Shown here piece by piece: positions 25,160 through 33,571 of a stretch of DNA of 64,000 nucleotides. The stretch's first letter is position 1. Each line of letters opens with the position of its first letter. Under the pieces are notes generated by a model. It had not been told where the DNA came from and did not search any database. It was given only the letters and a program-made list of their open reading frames with translations. The translations under genes and the position numbers were made by a program. Source of the stretch: an uncultured Fodinibius sp. (GTDB lineage Bacteria; Bacteroidota; Rhodothermia; Balneolales; Balneolaceae); NCBI GenBank assembly GCA_913056235.1, contig CAJXMW010000001.1:558001-622000 (forward strand), written 5' to 3'.

Positions 25160-25771
25160 ATGTCTGACACTAATACCAGGATGATTGAAATTGATACCGA
25201 TCTGGATGTATGGAGTAAAAGCTACACCGTACATTCGTTGGTAATTATCGGGAGCAAAGAGGAAAACGGCCGCTATAATTTCGCCCCCAAACACATGGCT
25301 ATGCCCCTTGGATTTAGCAATCACTTTGGGTTTATGGGTACCCCGCGCAAAAGTACATACCGCAATGTGCAACGGGAAAAAGTATTTACCGTAAGCTACC
25401 CGCAGCCCAATCAGGTTATTATTTCCAGCTTGATGGCCACGCGTCGTGAGGAGAATGACTCCAAGCCTGTGCTGGATCAGGTGCCGACCATTGATGCCAA
25501 ACAGGTTGACGGCAAATTTTTACAGGACTCCTACCTGCAGTTTGAATGTAAATTTACTGAGTGCCTGGGCAAGTTTGGTGAGTGGGAAATTATCGCTGGA
25601 GAAATTGCCGCCGCGTACGTCCACGAAGAGTTCCTGCGGAAGGATGAGGAAGAGCTCGAGAAAAATAGGCGACTCCAGGAACATCCCCTACTGGCCTATT
25701 TACATCCCGACCGATTTAGTGTCATCAAAAAAAGCAATGTTTTTCCTTTCCCAAAAGATTTCAAACGATAG
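25160..25771 (+). CDS. Flavin reductase-like domain protein
   Basis: 203-residue protein of the flavin reductase/FMN-binding split-barrel group. Visible features are the N-terminal AP-K-HMAMPLGFSNHFGFMG segment (FMN pocket), STYRNVQREKVFTVSYP near residue 70, and the middle CKFTECLGKFGEWEIIAGEI. It follows the STAS gene with three bases between them and precedes an M20 peptidase gene by ten bases, an apparent operon. The substrate is unknown. Confidence 0.83.
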   Translation: MSDTNTRMIEIDTDLDVWSKSYTVHSLVIIGSKEENGRYNFAPKHMAMPLGFSNHFGFMGTPRKSTYRNVQREKVFTVSYPQPNQVIISSLMATRREENDSKPVLDQVPTIDAKQVDGKFLQDSYLQFECKFTECLGKFGEWEIIAGEIAAAYVHEEFLRKDEEELEKNRRLQEHPLLAYLHPDRFSVIKKSNVFPFPKDFKR

Positions 25772-25781
25772 TCCCCCGTAG

Positions 25782-26951
25782 ATGACTGAACGCGCCAACG
25801 AGTTATATGAATATTTACTTTCTGAAAAACAGGATTTTCTATCCCTGCTGCAATCCCTCGTCGAGCTGGAAACCCCTTCCGACCAACCGGACACATTTCC
25901 GCCATTATGGGATATATTGCAACAAGAGTTTAAATCGCTGGGATTTTCTGTGGACCTTTTTGAGGGCTCTAAAACAGCTGGACAACTGCTCTGCACACCT
26001 CCTGGCTTTGATTCCCAAAGTCCTATTCAGCTAATTATTGGCCATTGCGACACCGTCTGGGATACTGGAACTCTGGAAGAAATGCCCTTCAGCGTTGAAG
26101 ACGATACGGTATCCGGACCGGGTGTTTTTGATATGAAAGCCGGTCTGTCCATGATGATATTTGCGATGCGGGCCATTACCCACCTAGACTTATCGCTGCC
26201 TGTACAACCGGTATTTTTAATCAATTCGGATGAGGAAATTGGCAGTGAGGAATCAAAAGAGCTGATTATCGAACAGGCCAAACGAGCTGAGCGGACGTTG
26301 GTGCTGGAACCCGCGTTGGGGACTGATGGGAAAATAAAGACACAGCGAAAGGGCATTGGAGAGTTCGAAATCACCATCAAGGGCAAGCCATCACATGCGG
26401 GATTAGCGCCAGACGAGGGCGTAAGCGCCATCTTGGGGTTATCTCATATCGTGCAGCAACTCTTTCGGCTAAACGACCCGGCCAACGGCATCACCGCAAA
26501 CGTAGGTACCATCGAAGGCGGCGAACGATCGAATGTTATTGCTGCCCAAAGCAAAGCCTTGGTCGATGTTCGAGTGCCTACCAAAGAAGATGGCGAACGA
26601 ATTGAAGAAACCATCTACAATTTAACACCCGAAATTGAAGGCATAGAAATTAATGTTAGTGGTGGTATTAGGCGTCCACCGCTCGAAAAGAACGACGGTA
26701 ACAAAAAACTCTGGCAACTCACTAAAAAGCTGGGTGCCGAACTCGATTTGGACCTCCAGGAAGGAACCTCGGGCGGTGCCTCCGACGGTAACCTTACCAA
26801 TCTACATTCGCCCACTATCGATGGCCTCGGGGCCGTTGGCGAAGGAGCCCACGCCTTTCATGAAAAGATATTCTTGGATCAGACACTAAAGCGGCTAGCT
26901 CTTCTTACGCTTCTCCTGCTACATCCTTCACACAAATCCTCAAAAAACTAA
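25782..26951 (+). CDS. M20-family metallopeptidase (glutamate carboxypeptidase-like)
   Basis: 389-residue zinc exopeptidase. Metal ligands are visible: His and Asp in IIGHCDTVWDTG near residues 88-92, Asp in GPGVFDMKAG near 119, Glu-Glu in NSDEEIGSEES near 150, and the terminal His in GEGAHAFHE near 362. The dimerisation domain with GKPSHAGLAPDEGVSAI is present. The arrangement resembles carboxypeptidase G2. No signal peptide, so it is probably cytoplasmic. Last gene of the operon. Confidence 0.92.
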   Translation: MTERANELYEYLLSEKQDFLSLLQSLVELETPSDQPDTFPPLWDILQQEFKSLGFSVDLFEGSKTAGQLLCTPPGFDSQSPIQLIIGHCDTVWDTGTLEEMPFSVEDDTVSGPGVFDMKAGLSMMIFAMRAITHLDLSLPVQPVFLINSDEEIGSEESKELIIEQAKRAERTLVLEPALGTDGKIKTQRKGIGEFEITIKGKPSHAGLAPDEGVSAILGLSHIVQQLFRLNDPANGITANVGTIEGGERSNVIAAQSKALVDVRVPTKEDGERIEETIYNLTPEIEGIEINVSGGIRRPPLEKNDGNKKLWQLTKKLGAELDLDLQEGTSGGASDGNLTNLHSPTIDGLGAVGEGAHAFHEKIFLDQTLKRLALLTLLLLHPSHKSSKN

Positions 26952-27039
26952 TTGCTGCTGTACTCGATAAGCAGGGTGCCACTTTACTTGATACGATATG
27001 TGAGTAGGTACTGGTCATACCCACTTCAAAAGAGCCGCT

Positions 27040-27225
27040 TTAGCCTGTCAGTATCAGACTGTCTTCAAATGACACATCCGCACTGAGCTCCCATTTGAGA
27101 TTAAAATCTTCACCGTTGGCCAAATCATCACAGGTGCCGATTATTACAACGAACGGATCACTAAAATTTACCACAACCTACTCGGCCAAACGGATCAACC
27201 TGTCCAGGCTAGTGGTAAGTGACAT
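27040..27225 (-). pseudogene. Short reading frame interrupted by an in-frame amber codon
   Basis: From an ATG at 27225 the minus strand reads 15 residues (MSLTTSLDRLIRLAE), a TAG at 27178-27180, and then 45 further residues (starting VVVNFSDPFVVIIGTCDDLA) to a TAA at 27040. One CAG-to-TAG change would explain it. The downstream half has a protein-like composition with no further stops. No family recognised. It lies 12 bases beyond the neighbouring lipoprotein gene. Chance cannot be excluded for a frame this short. Confidence 0.35.
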
Positions 27226-27237
27226 TGGGAACTAGAT

Positions 27238-28032
27238 CTACGGCAGCGAATTGCCACTTTCACTTACAAATTCAACATTGCCATCCACATATACATTGAA
27301 CGTCCATGTATGCTCATTGATGCAACCAGCGGGACAATCTCCAAACCGGTAATTAAATTTGTAACGCAGGTGATCGTCAAACATAAGTACTTCGATATTG
27401 CTTCCATCGGTAACGACCGGAGGACCGGCACTGCTGATATCGTCAACTTGCATAAAAAGCCTTCCTACTGCATAGCCATTAATCGCATATTCCGATTGAA
27501 GTTTAGCAACAGCTAATGATGAACTCTCCAATTCGTAATATTTAAGAAGCGACAAATCAAATTGGTTTAACAGCTCATCAATTTCCTCGTTATCCGTCTG
27601 TGTAGTACTGTCGCGCCACGCATCGATCCAGGGAGCTGTAGTATCTACTCGAACGGTTATCGCTCTTGGATCAGCTGGCGTACGAGCATGTACCTGATAC
27701 TCGGGATCGGTTGCTTCCTGGGCCTCCGGATGATCGGCGTTTACAATATGGATCAACCCGTTGTAAAACAACTTTATCAAAGCTTCCGGAATATCGGTTT
27801 GTGTAGAATCTCTATTGTTGATATATCGAACCGCCAACTTTTCGGCATCCATCCGATATTTGCTCTTTCGATCGTTGGACAGACTGTAGGCATTGGCTTC
27901 GATCATGGTCATCCCTTCCCAGCTCACAGCACCGGAATCCCCAACCGAATTCGTACTCAGTTCATTTCCGGAGCAGGCACTAAGCAACAGTACAAGGCCG
28001 AACAGAATGCAAAGGTTATATCGTATCTTCAT
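27238..28032 (-). CDS. Lipoprotein of unknown function
   Basis: 264-residue exported lipoprotein with a clear lipobox (LLLSACSG, Cys20). The mature part begins with a Ser/Gly-rich linker, then an Ala/Arg-rich helical region near residues 60-130, and ends with a beta-rich region holding the Cys pair F-G-D-C-P-A-G-C and TWTFNVYVDGNVEFVSESG. The two cysteines may form a disulfide. I do not recognise the family. It follows the TonB-receptor terminator and seems to be transcribed alone. Confidence 0.75.
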   Translation of the reverse strand: MKIRYNLCILFGLVLLLSACSGNELSTNSVGDSGAVSWEGMTMIEANAYSLSNDRKSKYRMDAEKLAVRYINNRDSTQTDIPEALIKLFYNGLIHIVNADHPEAQEATDPEYQVHARTPADPRAITVRVDTTAPWIDAWRDSTTQTDNEEIDELLNQFDLSLLKYYELESSSLAVAKLQSEYAINGYAVGRLFMQVDDISSAGPPVVTDGSNIEVLMFDDHLRYKFNYRFGDCPAGCINEHTWTFNVYVDGNVEFVSESGNSLP

Positions 28033-28071
28033 AGTTCGATTCCCAAAAGGGTTTTTATTTCATTTATAGTA

Positions 28072-28107
28072 TATTAAAAATACCGGGACTTTTGTTCCAA
28101 GCCCCGA
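28072..28107 (-). terminator. Rho-independent terminator of the TonB-receptor operon
   Basis: On the minus strand CGGGGCTT pairs with AAGTCCCG (28099-28106 with 28084-28091, one G-U pair) around a 7-base loop, followed by a T-rich run. It lies about 90 bases past the stop of the receptor gene. Confidence 0.75.
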
Positions 28108-28195
28108 TATCGCGGCGTCTCTCTGGGCTAATCAGAATCAGGGTACGTTGTGGTACACATTTGTGAATTGCAATAACTATTTGCTGGCTATCAGC

Positions 28196-30967
28196 TTATA
28201 AGTTCACTTGAATGCTAAGCGAAGGGCTAAAACCCGGCATGGTGCGCTTTTTGATATCATATTCTCCATCCACCCCCGACTGGTCGGGGCGCAGGCTCCA
28301 GTCGATGGTATTACGGCGGTCGAGCACGTTCGTCAAGTTAGCCCGAACCTTCAGATCCATAAAGCTCAGCTCAGGCTTGTAAATGAGCGAAAAGTCGAAC
28401 TGGTGCACTGGGCTCATCTTATCATTTTCGGGAGTGTCAAAGGTATAACCTCCATACCAGGCATTGCTTTCAAAAAGCAGGTAGTTGTAGTAGGATTGCC
28501 GGAATCCCCACGTTCGTCCCCACACGCTCTGCCATTTGGCTACCGCCGTCAGCTCGGGCATTAAGTGCCAAAGTGAGCGAAGTTGCAGGCGGTGTGGCTC
28601 GCTCCAGGGTGGCGGCATCGTCCGGCCAAACTGCGTCTCCATATTCATTCGTGTAAAATTGTAGTCGTAGCCAAGCATCAGCTTTAGCCGTTGATTAACA
28701 GATTGCTGCACCTGCAGGCCAGCTCCAAGCGACTTGAGGGTTGTCTCCTCCGCAAAGGCAGCAAGATCAGAGCGATTAAGCCCAATACCTCCCAATAAGT
28801 TTTTGTACGAAACCCGGTATGCTGTTGGCTGCCACTTGTAAAACCATTCCACATTCACCGTTGTATTCTGGGCCGGCTCAAGATGAAATGATCCACTTAA
28901 ATGCCACGCTTTAGGGATGTCGGAACTGCCGGTGTGCGACCAGAAGGTAAAGCTGGGCACCAGCGAGGTAGGGCCGGGGTTAGTCACTTCATACTGATTG
29001 ATAAACTGCCGATAAAGTCCCCCTGAAAACCGCGCCGACCAGTAGCCAATATCAGAATCGGGGCGCTCGTATTGAATGCTACCCCTGGGTTCCGAATAAA
29101 CAGTATTTGTAGAATGAGTGTAAGTGAGGCGATTGCCAAGCGTCACTTTCCAGTAATTGCCCGGCCGCCAGTGCCCATTCAGATAAGTGCTAAAATGGGT
29201 AGATTGCTGATCCGTTAGCGTCGGCAAATAAAAGAGGTCGCTGAAATTCACACGGGATTTCACATAATCCATTTCGACCCCCATCTCTAAACTGTAGTTG
29301 GGACTGATGCTGTAATTCGCATCAGAACGTAAGGTGAAGTGCTGGATACGGTTTTCATTTTGCTGACGTGGTAGCACGTTTCGGTCATCTGCAGAGGCAA
29401 ATTGACTATAAACCGCATCGCCACTACTTAAAAGCTCTATTTGTGGATTTGAACTCGTGCCTATCACATATCGGTGCTGCAACTTATTGGCGCTATAACT
29501 CACTTGTGTGCTCCAATCCAGCCGCGGCGACACAAGCTGATTGTACGTTGCTTGCCCCATAATATTATTCCAACGATACCCATCACGCGCATACAGGTAT
29601 TCCGGTGATTGGGTAACCGCAGCCTGGTTAAGCAAGCCGGTGTTAACCACGTTTTTGCCTACATAAAATGAGGTATTGATGGTTTCATACTTGTTGATGT
29701 TATACCGCGAAGCCAAGTGCAGATCGTAGAAACTCACATCAGCCTGTTGCTCCCGGGGGCGATACCGCGAGGCATCCATATCAGAATCGATCAGCCGATT
29801 GGCAACCAGCGGATCCAAATTATTCCACCTACTCAGCGTTTGATCCAGGATCGGATCTTTGAACGTATTCCAGTAGTTAAATCGAGCCGCACTCATCACT
29901 TTGAATTTGGGATCATCACCGGAATCGTCCAGTGGCAGTGCAAGATCACCTCGTATATTTACACTTAATGGGTCGGCCTGTACCATAGCCTGCGTTTGAT
30001 CTACACTGTTGATATCGTGCTCCATGTTGATTAAACCGGCAATTTGACTACCTTCGTCCACGCCATAGCCTGCCTTGTACAATTTAATTCGGTTAATCGC
30101 ATAGGGACTAAACGCACTAAACATCTGTCCAAAGCTGTGAGGGTTATACACCGGAACCCCATCCAACTTGATGCGATGCCCCCCCGACTGGCCGCCCTGT
30201 AGGTGCAGATCCGTGAGTGACAAGCCATATTTAACACCTGGGAAAAGAGTCAGGCTGCGAATAGCATCCTGCATTGAACCTGGCGTCTGCCATTGATTAT
30301 CAGCAGCCACCGATTGTTCACCGTTATTGCGGTACGACAACTGCGGGGCATCTCCCTTTACTACAATAGGCCTAAAATCTACTGGCTTGGGATCAAGGGG
30401 AACCTTTTGGCGCACATTCTCTTGCGGCTCAATGGTTATCTTCTTCGACACCGATTCGTATCCAACATAGCTGAAAATTATTTTGTGGGTGCCAGACATC
30501 AACTTGTTAATCGCAAAGGTTCCACTCCTGCTCGTGCTGGTTCCGCCCGATGCATCAGCCAGCAAAATGGTGGCTCCAGGCAGCGGCTCACCGCTTCGGC
30601 TATCCACTACCTTACCACTGTAGGATCCATAGACGGGATTTTCGTTCACGTTCTCCACGATCACAATTGTTCCAGAGGAAAGGATGACAAAATCCAGGCG
30701 GGTGTCGTCCAACACGCTATGCAACACTTCTGCAATGGGCTGGTCTTGTACACGGTCGTAAACGGTAATCCCGGCTACCAATTGGGGATCATAAACCAGA
30801 TCAATATTGGCTTGCTGCGCCACCTTTTCCAGCACCTGTTGCAGGGGCGCCCCTCTGAAATTAAATGAATAAAGCTCAGATTTCTGATCCTGGGCGTACG
30901 CCGGCATTGTGATGCCACCACATAAAAACAACAGGCAAAATACCGTGAGCACGCACCGTTTTTTCAT
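28196..30967 (-). CDS. TonB-dependent receptor with N-terminal STN signalling domain
   Basis: About 923 residues from the ATG at 30967, which opens a clean signal peptide (MKKRCVLTVFCLLFL...AYAQ); an ATG ten codons upstream is possible. The STN domain (FNFRGAPLQQVLEKVAQQANIDLVYDP...) occupies about residues 35-110, followed by a CarboxypepD_reg-like domain (GKVVDSRSGEPLPGATILL) to about 200, a plug (GVKYGLSLTDLHLQGGQSGGHRIKLDGVPVYNPH), then a 22-strand-type barrel ending in a C-terminal aromatic strand. STN receptors signal through FecR to an ECF sigma factor, and both genes lie immediately upstream. The ligand is unknown. Confidence 0.93.
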   Translation of the reverse strand: MKKRCVLTVFCLLFLCGGITMPAYAQDQKSELYSFNFRGAPLQQVLEKVAQQANIDLVYDPQLVAGITVYDRVQDQPIAEVLHSVLDDTRLDFVILSSGTIVIVENVNENPVYGSYSGKVVDSRSGEPLPGATILLADASGGTSTSRSGTFAINKLMSGTHKIIFSYVGYESVSKKITIEPQENVRQKVPLDPKPVDFRPIVVKGDAPQLSYRNNGEQSVAADNQWQTPGSMQDAIRSLTLFPGVKYGLSLTDLHLQGGQSGGHRIKLDGVPVYNPHSFGQMFSAFSPYAINRIKLYKAGYGVDEGSQIAGLINMEHDINSVDQTQAMVQADPLSVNIRGDLALPLDDSGDDPKFKVMSAARFNYWNTFKDPILDQTLSRWNNLDPLVANRLIDSDMDASRYRPREQQADVSFYDLHLASRYNINKYETINTSFYVGKNVVNTGLLNQAAVTQSPEYLYARDGYRWNNIMGQATYNQLVSPRLDWSTQVSYSANKLQHRYVIGTSSNPQIELLSSGDAVYSQFASADDRNVLPRQQNENRIQHFTLRSDANYSISPNYSLEMGVEMDYVKSRVNFSDLFYLPTLTDQQSTHFSTYLNGHWRPGNYWKVTLGNRLTYTHSTNTVYSEPRGSIQYERPDSDIGYWSARFSGGLYRQFINQYEVTNPGPTSLVPSFTFWSHTGSSDIPKAWHLSGSFHLEPAQNTTVNVEWFYKWQPTAYRVSYKNLLGGIGLNRSDLAAFAEETTLKSLGAGLQVQQSVNQRLKLMLGYDYNFTRMNMETQFGRTMPPPWSEPHRLQLRSLWHLMPELTAVAKWQSVWGRTWGFRQSYYNYLLFESNAWYGGYTFDTPENDKMSPVHQFDFSLIYKPELSFMDLKVRANLTNVLDRRNTIDWSLRPDQSGVDGEYDIKKRTMPGFSPSLSIQVNL

Positions 30968-31027
30968 ATCAGCGCAGAGATTAATTTTTATTTGCACATC
31001 TTCGGGTTATCAGTGAAGAAAAGCACA

Positions 31028-31936
31028 TTATTTATACACTCTATACCCATTCGCTGTGGGCGCAAAGCGAAGACCTTTGACGCGGCAAATGTCTTTCAAA
31101 ATAGACGCAACATCCTTGGGATTATTATAGTAGGTCGTCAACGTTTCGCCAGCCATATCAGAAGCTTCCAAAGTAATCCTCGTATCGAACCTGCGCTCAA
31201 GTTCCTGAAAGATAACCGCCAGCGTTTGCTGATCGAAAATAAGCTTACCTTCACGCCAGCCCGAAATTTTGTCCAGTGCAATTGGTTTGGGATCGCTGGG
31301 CTGTTCCATTGCTTGGGTCCACCGACTGGTCTCACCCGGCATCAAGTACACTGCCTGATTTTGCTTCCCGTTTGGATAAAATGCTACGCTTCCTTCTGCT
31401 ACAGATACAGTTGTCTCAACATCAGGATTGGCGCTCCAGGACTGGACATTAAACTCGGTACCTGTGACTTCCACCTTGGTTCCTTGCGCCGAAACCACAA
31501 ATGGCTCCTCAGACTCCTGAACGGCAAAATAGGCCTCCCCATCCAAACTAACTGACCGATTAGTTATGTCAAATAACCATCCATACTGCAGCTCACTTCC
31601 ACTATTCAGTTCTACCGTTGATCCATCCGGCAGCGTTGCGGTAGTTAACTCCCCATGTGGGGCCGTTACCGTTCTGGGGATAAACAGGATTCCGGCCCCG
31701 AACATGAGAAGAATTACAGCGGCAGCAGCCAGCCACCTCCAACTATTAGACATGCCAGTGTCGGCGCCAATCTGCTCGTGGACATTTGATAATGCTTGCT
31801 CCACTTCATCGTCAGGAACTTCCGGCTCAACGGCGCCGGCCGACTTGCTTTCCTGCCAAAGTTCACGCACTTCTTCCTGTTCTTCGGCAGGGAACTCATC
31901 AAAAACTTTTTCTGCATCAAACTTAGAATTTTTCAT
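31028..31936 (-). CDS. FecR-family anti-sigma/signal transducer
   Basis: 302 residues from the ATG at 31936, four bases after the sigma-factor stop; a longer frame upstream overlaps the sigma gene and is unlikely. A cytoplasmic N-terminal region with an acidic coiled stretch (EEQEEVRELWQ) is followed by one transmembrane helix near residues 68-86. The periplasmic FecR domain has TATLPDGSTVELNSGSELQY and GEAYFAVQ. The C-terminal DUF4974 module (KLIFDQQTLAVIFQELERRFDTRI) resembles an STN fold and may contact the receptor. Confidence 0.92.
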   Translation of the reverse strand: MKNSKFDAEKVFDEFPAEEQEEVRELWQESKSAGAVEPEVPDDEVEQALSNVHEQIGADTGMSNSWRWLAAAAVILLMFGAGILFIPRTVTAPHGELTTATLPDGSTVELNSGSELQYGWLFDITNRSVSLDGEAYFAVQESEEPFVVSAQGTKVEVTGTEFNVQSWSANPDVETTVSVAEGSVAFYPNGKQNQAVYLMPGETSRWTQAMEQPSDPKPIALDKISGWREGKLIFDQQTLAVIFQELERRFDTRITLEASDMAGETLTTYYNNPKDVASILKDICRVKGLRFAPTANGYRVYK

Positions 31937-31940
31937 AACA

Positions 31941-32513
31941 CTAGGTACTCTTTGCTTGGTCTTTATATTCACCAGAGCGACTTCGCAAGGTATCCAGCGC
32001 AGCCACAATGTGATTGTTCACCGTATTGGCAGAAATATCCATGACTTCGGCAATTTCATCATGATCCAGCCCTTCGAACCGGCTAAGCTCAAAGGCCTCG
32101 CGCTGCCGCTTCGGCAACTCCTTGATCCACTGGCTCAACAGCTCTGATCGATCGTCTGTCTCCGCAGACTGTTTGCTTCCATTTTTGGCCTCTAAGCCAT
32201 ATTCCTTCAGCGGATCGAGACCCACTGTCTCTTTTGAATGATCTCGAATATAATTCAGCGAACGATTCCGCACTGTTTGGTACAAATACGCTTTTACCGA
32301 TCGTTGGGGATCCAGGGTTTGTCGTTTTTTCCACAACCCGACAAAGCTCTCCTGCACAATATCCGACGCAGTGGCTTTGCTTTTCACGTACTTACAGGCA
32401 AAACGGACAAGCTGGGCATAGAAATGTCGGAATAGGCGATCGAACGCCTTTTGATCCGACTCCGAGATCTTTCGAACCCAGTTACGTATTTGTTTTGATG
32501 AAATATTGCCCAT
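31941..32513 (-). CDS. ECF RNA polymerase sigma factor
   Basis: 190-residue sigma-70 family protein of the FecI-like ECF group. Region 2 covers residues about 20-90 (FDRLFRHFYAQLVRFACKYVKSKATASDIVQESFVGLW). Region 4 covers about 120-180 (LPKRQREAFELSRFEGLDHDEIAEVMDISANTVNNHI). It is the first gene of the sigma/FecR/receptor operon and probably drives it once the receptor is engaged. Confidence 0.93.
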   Translation of the reverse strand: MGNISSKQIRNWVRKISESDQKAFDRLFRHFYAQLVRFACKYVKSKATASDIVQESFVGLWKKRQTLDPQRSVKAYLYQTVRNRSLNYIRDHSKETVGLDPLKEYGLEAKNGSKQSAETDDRSELLSQWIKELPKRQREAFELSRFEGLDHDEIAEVMDISANTVNNHIVAALDTLRSRSGEYKDQAKST

Positions 32514-32687
32514 AAGCCTGTTAGTAATACACCCTCATCTAAGCGGGTAACTACTTGCTCACTGAATTATTTTCTTATAAAACCGATTGCTATTATTGTT
32601 AAACGTTTTGATATCAAACAGTAAGACTTTTGCGGCTTCGTTCATCCAACTTAATAAATATGCACCAGTTATAAGACCTCGGTACCA

Positions 32688-33401
32688 TTGGGTAATCAAT
32701 ATAACAACATAGCAATTTTGTTTTTCAGCCGATCGGCCAAAGCCGAAGCAAAGCAAAAACAGTTTAGCCGAAAGAATGATATCACCCAGAATACCCAGCT
32801 TGCAAGCTCGCTGATTAGTCACACCTTCAGTCAAATCAAAAAAACGGATCTCCCGTATTTCCACATCGATGAAACCAGGCAGATAGGCACCAGTTTTGGT
32901 GAACGCTTTGCCAATGCATTTCAATATATTTTTGATCACGGATTCGACTACGTAATCTCGGTAGGCAACGACATTCCACAACTCCGAGCTCATCATATTA
33001 GACAGGCAGCTCAAAAGCTCCGTTCAGATGATGCCGACATGGTGTTTGGTCCCGATGCTGATGGCGGCACTTGGCTGATGGGCTACAGCAAAGAGAAATT
33101 TAACGCCAACCGTTTTCGACAGCTTCCCTGGAATTCTGATTATCTGCTGGACACCATTTTGGAGCAGTCCGGCAACATTGCGACCATAGCACTACTGGAA
33201 ACGCTCTTCGATATCGATGATCCAGGTGCACTGCAGGTTTTTACGGAAAGCCGTTTTATCGACCAGACATTACTAAAGCTGATTCGAAAACTGCTAGCCA
33301 TATTGTCCGGCGCGTTCTACAAACAAACATTTACGCAGTTTGCTTCTTTCCAAACGTCCTCCTTTCGTCTTCACTTACTGCGCGGCCCACCCCTTTGTTG
33401 A
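32688..33401 (+). CDS. DUF2064 glycosyltransferase-like protein
   Basis: 237-residue protein of the DUF2064 (TIGR04282-like) nucleotide-diphospho-sugar transferase group. Motifs: FSRSAKAEAKQKQF near the start, GTSFGERFANAFQYIFDHG near residue 66, VISVGNDIPQL near 90 and VFGPDADGGTWLMG near 118. No ATG is available; the frame opens at a TTG (32688) after an earlier stop, so the exact start is uncertain. The C-terminal 45 residues are atypical. Relatives are tied to arsenosugar or selenium-linked chemistry; no partner genes are here. Confidence 0.75.
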   Translation: MGNQYNNIAILFFSRSAKAEAKQKQFSRKNDITQNTQLASSLISHTFSQIKKTDLPYFHIDETRQIGTSFGERFANAFQYIFDHGFDYVISVGNDIPQLRAHHIRQAAQKLRSDDADMVFGPDADGGTWLMGYSKEKFNANRFRQLPWNSDYLLDTILEQSGNIATIALLETLFDIDDPGALQVFTESRFIDQTLLKLIRKLLAILSGAFYKQTFTQFASFQTSSFRLHLLRGPPLC

Positions 33402-33465
33402 CCTCTTATTCCAGAGCAAAACTACTTCGTGAAGATCATTCTACTGAAATTTGTGAAGTAGGCAA

Positions 33466-33527
33466 TCATCCCCCTATCCCCCTTCGAAGGGGAAGGGCTC
33501 GGTAAGCTTATCGAGATCAGGGGATGA
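33466..33527. repeat. Nested palindromic repeat upstream of a TonB receptor
   Basis: Outer arms TCATCCCC (33466-33473) and GGGGATGA (33520-33527) enclose a perfect 14-base palindrome CCCCTTCGAAGGGG at 33479-33492. A related palindrome lies downstream of the receptor gene at 36764-36784. It looks like an intergenic REP-like element. Confidence 0.6.
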
Positions 33528-33571
33528 CCTTAATCGCTAAACAAAGCCTCAGCAATCTTACTATTTGATAC

